Of a stretch of 64,000 bases of DNA, positions 56,601-64,000 are shown piece by piece. The stretch is taken from contig JAAOMT010000768.1 in the NCBI GenBank assembly GCA_016748015.1, positions 1,176 through 65,175 on the forward strand, written 5' to 3'. How positions within the stretch are numbered: the first letter of the stretch is position 1; each line of letters opens with the position of its first letter. Made by a program: the position numbers and the translations under genes. The notes beneath the pieces are model-generated. The model was not told the origin of the DNA, made no database searches, and saw only the letters and a program-made list of their open reading frames with translations. Source of the DNA: Geosiphon pyriformis. Lineage: Eukaryota > Glomeromycota > Glomeromycetes > Archaeosporales > Geosiphonaceae.

Positions 56601-57800
56601 TGTTTATTAGCCTTTAAACTGGTAAGCATATTTCTAAAAAGTGAAAGTGCAAGCCAACCAGAAGAAAACTTTTTTTATACTTTTAACCTAACTGATAATA
56701 ATTATAATATAAATAAACTAGTAATCAATATCTTTGAATTAACAAGAAAGAAAAAAAAAGCCAAGATTGATTTCAATCTGGATTCAAACAAACTATCTAC
56801 ATTAATTGCTAATAACAATAAGCCACTAAAGGCTAAAGTTTTTAAAAATCCTCCAAAGTTGGAACTCCCAAAAATAATACAAAAATCTGGTCTTTATTTT
56901 ATTGTTAAGGATTTCATAGAAATCCTAGCACATATTACATTTGTCCAATTAATGACTTATTCACAGTTTAAAAAAAATTTTTACAAATTATTAATTCCAA
57001 AGAAAAAAACACCAAAGATCAACAAACACCTTTGCCAAGCTAAACTTGCTAACAACAACAATATTACCCCTCTCATTTGCAAAACCCAAGTGGCTGGTTA
57101 TTTTATTAACTTAATCCTAAACAGTAGATCATCTGTTAGTGTAATTGCCAAACACTTTTTAAAAGCCATTAAAAGAAAGATTAATGAACTTTTTATTCAG
57201 CCTATAACCAATGTACATAGTGACAAGAAAAAAGGCCTGGGCATAGTCAAAGCTGTTCTTGTTTGCATTAATAACATCAGCATTGAAACTGACATAGAAG
57301 TATCTGAAGCAAAAGAGTACACCATTATTGTTGGCAATGAATGACTTAAGAAAGCCAAAGCACTACTTGACTATAAACTTTGTAAGCTAACCATCAGATG
57401 TGATGAAAAGCCCATTATGGTTAAATGTTATTATTAAACAACTCCTCTAGTACCCAAGCAAAACCAAAAAGAAAAACAATCAGATAATAATGAGAGTGAT
57501 AATGAAAAAGATCAAAAAGAACAAAAAAAAACTGCTGAACTTATTTATACTATCTTCATCAGCAATGGCAAATTATTAAATAATGTCAAAGTTAACAAAA
57601 AAGGAATTATTATAAATGGCAAGCTGATCTGTTGGCCTTATTATAATATCTTCAGAAAAATCTTTGATAGAAAACCTGGCAAAAAAGCCAAATACAATTA
57701 TTGGTGGCATAGTTTTTGTGTTAGATGCTGGTATAATAAACTTTTGTGTTCTCCTAGTGATAAATACAAGTCTTGTCTAATCTATTACAAAAATTGAAAA
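56601..57800 (+). pseudogene. C1 protease and zinc-containing linker
   Basis: KVFKNPPKLELPKIIQKSGL (56840), then a retropepsin region LICKTQVAGYFINLILNSRS: the DSG active site reads NSR, as G-to-A mutation predicts. GLGIVKAVLVCINNISIETD and YTIIVGNE follow to 57344. The linker includes WWHSFCVRCWYNKLLC and KYKSCLIYYKN (57700-57795), a possible zinc ribbon. No dUTPase motifs. Confidence 0.75.
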
Positions 57801-59300
57801 TCAATTAGTTTGATATCCAAAGAAGAAATAAAAGAAGTGCAGAAATCTTTTAAGAATAAACCATTTAAAATTCAATCACTTACAGTAAAACAAAAAGAAC
57901 CCTTCCTAGAAGAAAGAAAAATAGACATTAAAAATCTGTTGGCTAAAAATAGTCTAGTTATCTTAAAAGAAGATAATACTTCTGGACAAACCTATGTGAT
58001 ACAACATACTATTACCATCAAAAAAACTTATCTCATCTATTTAAAGCCTTATCAATTCAATTGACACAATGATGAGTTTATTAAGAAAAAAATAAACTGA
58101 ATAAAAAATTTTAGATTTATACAAAAAACCAAGAATAAATGAGCTTTTTCAGTTGTAATAATATCCAAAAAAGATAGAATCCTATGTTTCTGTGTCAACT
58201 ATTACTAATTAAATATTATTACTATAAAAGACATATACTCACTCTCTAAAATTGATGCAATGCTAAACAAATTCAATAGTACTGTTTTTTTTTCAACAAA
58301 ATACTTAACTACTGGATTCTGGCAAGTAAAAATGGATTCAGAAAGCAGAAAAAAAACTGCTTTCATTACCAAATATGACACCTATAAATTCACAGTTATG
58401 CTTTTTGGTCTTATCAATGTCTTTTCCACCTTTCAACACCTAATAAACAAAGTATTCAAATTAATAAAAGAAAACTTTGTTCTAGTTTATTTGGATGACA
58501 TAATGGTATACTCAAAAACCTGAAATAAATATCTTAAACACTTGCAAAAGATTTTTGATTTCCTTAGAAATGTTGGTCTTAAGATAAACCTAATCAAATC
58601 TTTTTTTAGACAACAATCCACCCAATTTTTTGGTCATTTTATTACAAAAAATAGAATTTTCTCTGACTTAGCTAAAGTTAAAAAAGTTCAGAACATTAAA
58701 CAATCAATAAATATTTCTAAACTACATTCTTTCCTTGGTTTGGCTTTTTACTATCGCAAATTTATTAAGAATTTTTTCAAAATTGTCTTTTTTTTCAATT
58801 AGCTACTTAGGAAAAATATCAATTATTATTAAGACACTCATCAACAAAAAGCTTTTGAAACTTTAAAGAAAAAACTTGTTACTAAACCAATTCTGAAACA
58901 ATCTGACCTGGACTAATTTTTTATCCTATATATTAATGCATCTGGCTATGAATTTGGTGCTGTTCTTTTTCAAAAAGGTAAAGATAACAAAAAACATGCT
59001 ATAGCATATGCCAGTAGAACTCTTACACCAGTAGAAAAGAACTATTCAATTATTAAATAAGAATGCTTAACAGTAGTTTAGGCTACTAGTTACTGGAATT
59101 AATATTTTTTTGGTGTGAAATTTTTAGTAATAACAGATTATTAAGCCTTAGTTTGGCTGTGCAATAAAAAAAAGCTGGAATACAAACAAATAACTTGTTA
59201 AATACTTCATCTGGATGAATTTAACTATGATATTCAATACTGCAAAAGATTAAATTATCAAAACACTAACACTTTTTCTAGATTTATCATTCAGTAATAG
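57801..59300 (+). pseudogene. C1 reverse transcriptase and RNase H
   Basis: EERKIDIKNLLAKNSLVILK and YVIQHTITIKKTYLIYLKPY (57900-58060), MLNKFNSTVFFSTKYL and FWQVKMDSESRKKTAFITKY (58260), then YLDDIMVYSK (58488-58517) with the catalytic box intact. The rest reads STQFFGHFITKNRI, KLHSFLGLAFYYRKFIKNFF, INASGYEFGAVLFQ, YASRTLTPVEKNYSI and VITDYXALVWL. The only RT of the window whose catalytic Asp pair survives; stops nevertheless break the frame. Confidence 0.82.
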
Positions 59301-60040
59301 TATAACTTTTCAATCAAACCAACTTAATTATTAGTAACTTTCTTATAAACAAACATAATAATAGACTTAGATAATTACTTTGTCTTAATAAAATTTTTGA
59401 GTAAAAGACAATATCCATCAGATTACACTTGACAGCAAAGAAAACATTTGCACAAACAATTAAATTTCTATTTGATTTGCCAAAACCAATTTTACAAAAG
59501 AAATAAAAAAGATTCTAATTGTTTTTAGAGAATTATTAGATTTGAAGAAAAAAAAATTGTGATCTATAACATGCATACTGATTTATTAACTGGACACTTG
59601 GAAAAACAAAAACAATTCAAAAAACTTTAGCTCATTATTATTGGCTTACATTAGGAAAAGACATTGTTAAATACATAAAAATTTGTAATATTTGTTAAAG
59701 AAAAGACAAACCCAATCACAAAGAAGATATCCATTCAATTTTTGTTAGTCAACCATTTAACAGAATTGGTATAAATGTTATTAGACTTTTAATTATAATT
59801 CCTAATGGCAACAGATATATTATCACAGCTACTAACTATTTTACAAAGTAGATAGAAGCAAGAACCACTCCTAACCAAACAGCAGTTTTAATAGCCAATT
59901 TTATTTATGAAGATATTATTTGTCATCATAGCTGTCCCAAAAAACTTTTATTTGATAAAAGAAGAGCTTTTCTCAATATATTAATTAAAAAACTTTGTAG
60001 AAAAATAAGAATACATTATAAACTTTCCTCCTTTTACCAC
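59301..60040 (+). pseudogene. C1 integrase, N-terminal and core part
   Basis: HTDLLTGHLEKQ (zinc domain His), ICNIC-like CxxC near 59685, then FNRIGINVIRLL (first Asp now Asn), ATNYFTKXIEARTTPNQTAV, YEDIICHHSCPKKLLFDKRR and LSSFYH, where A2 begins. The insertion splits the HPQTNG motif before the catalytic Glu. Confidence 0.72.
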
Positions 60041-60943
60041 TGTTATCAATAATTATTTGGGGTCTCAAGTCAAATAACAAATCCATAACTTGGTGCTTGG
60101 TTGGTATTCTGGTGTTGATATTTGAAGGTTTGTTTGGTCTGAAGGTTTTGTTGTGGAGTTTTTTGTATAATAGACAGAAAGTTGATTAATAGTTTTATCT
60201 ATAGCTTCCCAAAACTGCAGTTTTGTTAAATTTTTTTCTCAGCATGGTGGCCGATAATCCTCCTGATAAGCTATCCTCAAATCTATGAGTGTTTTACTCT
60301 TGTTTTACAGGTCTTTTACCAGTCACTATAACATCTGTATCTCAGTGCTTAATTTTTAATCGATTTAATAAATCCAAAGAAATAACAAAAGAAATAAAAA
60401 AAATAAAAGAAGATAAAGAAGTTAACAAAAGCAATTGCAAGTTAGTATTCTGTCAATAGCTGTGATCAAGAGCTATTGTTCTAGTGTGGTTAAGTATCAA
60501 TTACTATCAACATGAAGTGTTGATAGTGAAGAGTGAATTAAGATAGTAAATATTTATTTATTGATATTTGTAAATAAAAGGTTGCTTAAATCAAATCTAA
60601 ACTGAGAGATTTCTAATGGAAGGATTCTTTTTTTTCTACTTCTAACACTATTACTATATACACATAATTGATATTTTATGAGATTGCTTACATTCCCGAG
60701 TGATGTGCTATGATTTCTTGAGCAATGCTCACATTGCTGAACAATTTGCCCTAATTTTCTAACATTGCTTCACATTGCTGAGCAATGTGCCATGTTTTTC
60801 TGACATTGTTTCACATTGCTGAGCAATATGCCATGATTTTTGTCATTGCTCTACATTGCTGAGCAATGTGTTCATGTACTACATACTATTCTCTTATTAG
60901 TCTACTATTTTTTTATATCTGTTTTCTTTTTCTATAAGTAATA
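60041..60943 (-). repeat. A2 3-prime LTR
   Basis: About 903 nt from GTAATA (60943 end, reading TATTAC in element orientation) to TGTTAT (60041). The R/U5 half and the TATA region align with the A1 LTR; the array upstream of TATA does not. Confidence 0.83.
60652..60880 (-). promoter_or_regulatory. A2 U3: four 41-bp repeats each with a 19-bp palindrome, next to TATA
   Basis: CACATTGCTGAGCAATGTG, a perfect inverted repeat around one base, recurs with few changes at plus 60730, 60771, 60812 and 60853, exactly 41 bp apart. The TATA box (minus TATGTGTATATAG, 60652-60664) lies just downstream in element orientation. A weaker extra copy is near 60690-60725. Confidence 0.75.
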
Positions 60944-60962
60944 TTATCTCCTTCTTTTTTAA
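60944..60962 (-). promoter_or_regulatory. A2 polypurine tract
   Basis: AAAAAAGAAGGAGATAA on the minus strand directly against the 3-prime LTR. Confidence 0.65.
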
Positions 60963-61680
60963 TATTAAGCTCTGTCAAAATCTTTGTTTTGAATTAATTC
61001 TAATACTTTTTTTTCAAGTATTGTTTGTTTGACTCTGTTTCTCATGTCTTCTACTTGTATATTGTTCATTTTTCCCTATTGGTTAATGGTTATGGTTTTC
61101 ATGTTAGAGTGTAACAGTATTTTTAGGTTGTTCTGAAATATATTGTATAGTCAGTACATTGCTTTAACATGTAGTGTTAAATTCGTCTTCTTTCTGATAA
61201 TTTCTTCAATTTGTTGTATTATGTCTTGGTTGAATATTCTCTTGAATTTGTCAGTATACAACTCCTGAATATTCAACTTTTGATCTAACTGGTAGTAGCA
61301 ATATGATATTAGAAGTCATTCTGTTCATTGCTTTCAATTTTCTTTTGTAAGCTCTTCTGTTGGTGCCATAACAGGTATTTTCCCAAAAGTGTTCTTTACT
61401 TTTCCTATTAAATTATCTGTCCAGTTTTTATTGTTCTTTGGTGGTTACTGGTATGGTCTATTTTTTGTTTTTCTTTGGATGTTTTGATAGCAAATTATTT
61501 GGTTGTTAATAACAATTTCCATGTCTAACTATTGTTCACTTAGGGCCTAGAATAATTGTTAAGCTATAGTGTGAATATGATTTGGTATTTCCATTTTTCT
61601 TGGTTGCTTTTGTCACATATACTGTGTTTTTATATACTCTTTTGGTTGTTCAATTTGACATGTTTGGTTTAATAACTATG
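60963..61680 (-). pseudogene. A2 ORF3
   Basis: Strongly decayed counterpart of A1 ORF3. The end reads DFDRA-stop-Y-stop against the polypurine tract (A1: LDFNGAQY). Upstream segments follow A1 (INRKSKEHFWENTC region, NITTN, KIFKNNTVTL) only through many stops and shifts. No intact frame. Confidence 0.5.
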
Positions 61681-61689
61681 ATTGATTCC

Positions 61690-62985
61690 AGATCTTGTGG
61701 AATCTCATCTGGTTGAACTAGTATTCTTTGTACTTCCAGTTGGGGAATGTTATTGGTAGATAATAATGCTATCTGGTGATATGGTTTTAGTCAATCACCA
61801 TATGCTGCTTTGGCTAAGATTTTGTTATCCCATCTTAATTTATAAGTTCTATTTCCAAGAATTTCTTCTATGTAAAATGGTTTATCCCATTTGGGGTTAA
61901 ATTTTCTATTTCAATTTTTTTCCACTTTGGTATAATGTAATAGTATCTTGTCTTCAATCTTAAATTCAACTGATTTATTTGGTAGTTGGTTATCGTGTTG
62001 TTTTTTTTGCTTTTTTTGTGACTTTTGAATGTTATCAGCTGCTTTTTGTCATTTGTTTTCTAGTGTTTCCATTAAGTCATATGTTCTTCTCAACAATGTT
62101 TCTTGGAAATTATCTTCTGTTATTGGTTCAGTTGGATATGTATTGACCTCTATCTCAACTGGTAATGTTGCTGTTCTACCGTATACCAGTTCAAATAGTG
62201 TTGCTTGTATGGTGTCTTGTTTCATTGTCCAATAAGCAAATAATACTGATGGTATAAACAAATCTCATTCATCTTGGTTTTCTTGACTGATCTTGGCAAT
62301 TGCTTCACACAATGTTTTGTTAAATCTTTCGACTAACCCATTTATTTGTGGATGGTATGGTGATGATAATGGTCTTTTAATTCCAAATCTTTGACTTAAT
62401 TTTGTCAATATTCTATTCACAAAGTGAGTTCCTTGATCTGATAATAGTTTTTTTGGACATCTATGTTGACAAATCAACTCTTGATAAATAAATTCGGCAA
62501 CAGATTCTGTATCTGCTCTTTAAATTGCTTTTGTTTCTGGCCATTTAGTAAGATAGTCCATGGCTACTGCAATATATCTGTTGCTTCTGTTAGTAATTGT
62601 TAATGGTCCGACTAGATCAATTTCAATTTGATTGAATGGTTGTCCCACTTTGATTGGTCTCAATGGTTCATTGGGTTTTGTTCCACCTCTTCTCTGACAA
62701 GCATCACAATTTTGAACATATTGAATAATGTCTGGATACATTAATGGCCAATAGTATCTTTTTTTGGTTCTTTCTATGGTTGCTTCTTTATGAAAATATC
62801 TGGCTGTTGGATCTGAGTGCATGTTGAATAATATTGTCTCTTTTTTTGGTTCTGTAATTACTCTGATTGGTTGATCTGAATTTTTTCTGTTCTTCCAATA
62901 AAGTATATTTTGATAATTAATAAAATATTTTGATTGTTGTTTTATGTTTTTTTGTTCTTTTTGAGATAATTTTTTCTTGAACAAT
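61690..62985 (-). pseudogene. A2 integrase
   Basis: 62984-62520: ETILFNMHSDPTARYFHKEA, CDACQRRGG, EIDLVGPLTITN (first Asp). After a stop, 62477-62265: LLSDQGTHF (second Asp) and GLVERFNKTL (Glu), then 62261-62049: FAYWTMKQDTIQATLFELVY. The C-terminal module near 61860-61960 has KPFYIEEILGNRTYKL. All three catalytic residues survive, but two stops split the core. Confidence 0.83.
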
Positions 62986-64000
62986 TGTGTATTTATATAA
63001 TATTAAAGTTGTTAGTATTTTTGTATATTCATCTTTTGTTGTATTTTTTGGGTTGAAATGTTTCTAGATTTGTCTTATTTGCAACAAACCATCAGCATTT
63101 CCGTTTTCTTTTCCTTTTTTGTAATATACTGTATAATTAAATGGTGAAAGTTCTATTTTCCATCTGACATGGCAATCATCTCCAAATTTTTGCTTCTGGA
63201 TTGAAATCAATCCTTTGTGGTTAGTGTATACATCAAACTTCTGACTCAAGTATTCTTTCTATTTGATGACAGCTCAATAGATAGCTAAGTGTTCCAGTGC
63301 TGAAGTTCTATAGTTCTTTTCTGCTGGACTTAAGTTTCTACTGGCGTAAGCTACTGGATGTTCTCTTTCATCGGGTTTTTTCTGTGAAAGTACTGCTTCC
63401 AATACTTGGTCTGATGCATCAGTGGTGATTATGAATGGTTTGCTGTGATCTGGATACATCAATACTAAAGCTTGGATAAACTTTCTTCTTAATGTGTCAA
63501 ATGCTTCTTGTTGAGCTTTAGTCTATTCATATTTCACATTCTTGGTTTGTAAATGATGAAGTAGTTGAACCAGTTTTGAAAAGTTTTTGATAAAATGGTG
63601 ATAGTAGCCTGCAAAACCCAAAAATGCTCTTAGTTCTGTTAAGTTGGTTGGTACTGGAAAGTTTTTAACTACTTCAATCTTGTCTGAATCTGTTTTGATT
63701 CTGTTTTTGCTTACTACATGTCCCAAAAAATTGAGTTCAGTTTTTCCAAAGAAACATTTAGTTGCGTTTAGTTTCAATCTGGCTCTTCTTAGTCTTTCAA
63801 ACACTTGTTGGAGATGATGCAAATGATCATCAAATGTTTTTGAGAACATATTGGTGTCATTCAAGTATATGACTACTGATTTCCATAATAATCTAGTATA
63901 GACAATTTCCATGAGCCATTGGAATGTTGCTAGAGCATTTATCAAGCCAAATGGCATGATTTCAAACTCAAAATTTTCCTCTCTTATGGTAAACACTGTT
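62986..64000 (-). pseudogene. A2 reverse transcriptase and RNase H, cut by window end
   Basis: 63996-63523: REENFEFEIMPFGLINALAT, the box YLND (63868 area, from YLDD), KCFFGKTELNFLGHVVSKN, NLTELRAFLGFAGYYHHF. RNase H: ITTDASDQVLEAVLSQ (63462 down) and YTNHKGL (63249 down). The first Asp of the YLDD pair is lost here, whereas A1 lost the second. Confidence 0.83.

Larger units (their letters stand above)
54307..60040 (+). mobile_element. Ty3/gypsy LTR retrotransposon C1, interrupted by A2
   Basis: 5-prime LTR, primer-binding site, gag, protease, RT, RNase H and the first part of integrase run on the plus strand. At 60041 the A2 LTR interrupts the integrase just after LSSFYH. C1 belongs to a family I recognise from mycorrhizal fungi. 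It lacks the dUTPase of families A and B. Its other end is outside the window. Many stops. Confidence 0.85.
60041..64000 (-). mobile_element. Ty3/gypsy LTR retrotransposon A2, runs off right edge
   Basis: 3-prime LTR 60041-60943, polypurine tract, ORF3, integrase, RNase H and RT on the minus strand, close to A1 in protein sequence. Inserted in C1 after CCAC (60037-60040). The 5-prime half, including any dUTPase, is outside the window. Confidence 0.88.

Noticed and set aside
60730-60871. Regularly spaced repeats as a CRISPR array (also the 12-bp array at 54401-54508)
   Set aside because: Eukaryotic LTR context, tandem units without unique spacers, no cas genes.
1-64000. tRNA or rRNA genes
   Set aside because: I found no cloverleaf-like stretch with A and B boxes and no rRNA segments by eye; a tRNAscan run would be decisive.

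Overview
The window looks like repeat-rich nuclear DNA of an arbuscular mycorrhizal fungus (Glomeromycotina, Rhizophagus/Gigaspora type). The reasons are extreme AT richness, GT-AG introns, LINE ORF1/ORF2 remnants and Ty3/gypsy polyproteins of families I recognise from these fungi, and a Crinkler-like nuclease/kinase gene family. Species cannot be fixed from the sequence alone. I see no bacterial operons, rRNA or tRNA genes.

Only two host-type genes are visible, both on the minus strand. One sits at the left edge (1-1124): a coiled-coil exon spliced to a PD-(D/E)XK-like domain, broken by one in-frame stop and running off the window. The other (44881-47064) is intact as a three-exon model: the same coiled-coil exon joined to a different nuclease-like domain and a protein-kinase-like domain. 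They share promoter, first exon and splice donor, then diverge, as in exon shuffling.

Nearly everything else is mobile DNA in nested layers. (i) Decayed LINEs: a minus-strand 3-prime piece (1930-3555); a minus-strand LINE split by gypsy A1 (4621-6486 plus 16651-20800); a plus-strand ORF1 piece (20816-22907) holding a solo LTR; a plus-strand 3-prime piece (43357-44030); a short minus-strand 3-prime end (44225-44375); and an ORF1-only element (48041-50310). (ii) Ty3/gypsy family A: A1 (6487-16650, 876-nt LTRs), A2 (60041 to the right edge), a solo LTR (51913-52796) and a truncated LTR (22908-23588). (iii) Family B: B1 (23589-43356) interrupted by B2 (27346-37229), and a solo LTR (21001-21979). 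(iv) Family C: C1 (54307-60040), cut by A2, and a solo LTR (3921-4620).

Families A and B have an uncommon layout: gag - protease - Cys-rich domain - dUTPase - reverse transcriptase/RNase H - integrase - a third ORF (ORF3) before the polypurine tract. ORF3 is similar between the two families and matches nothing I know. Each LTR family carries its own short tandem or palindromic array just upstream of the TATA box. A1 and A2 share an LTR backbone but have unrelated arrays of nearly the same ~40-bp period. Target-site duplications are 4 bp. Decay is mainly C-to-T/G-to-A, including the catalytic Asp codons of several reverse transcriptases.
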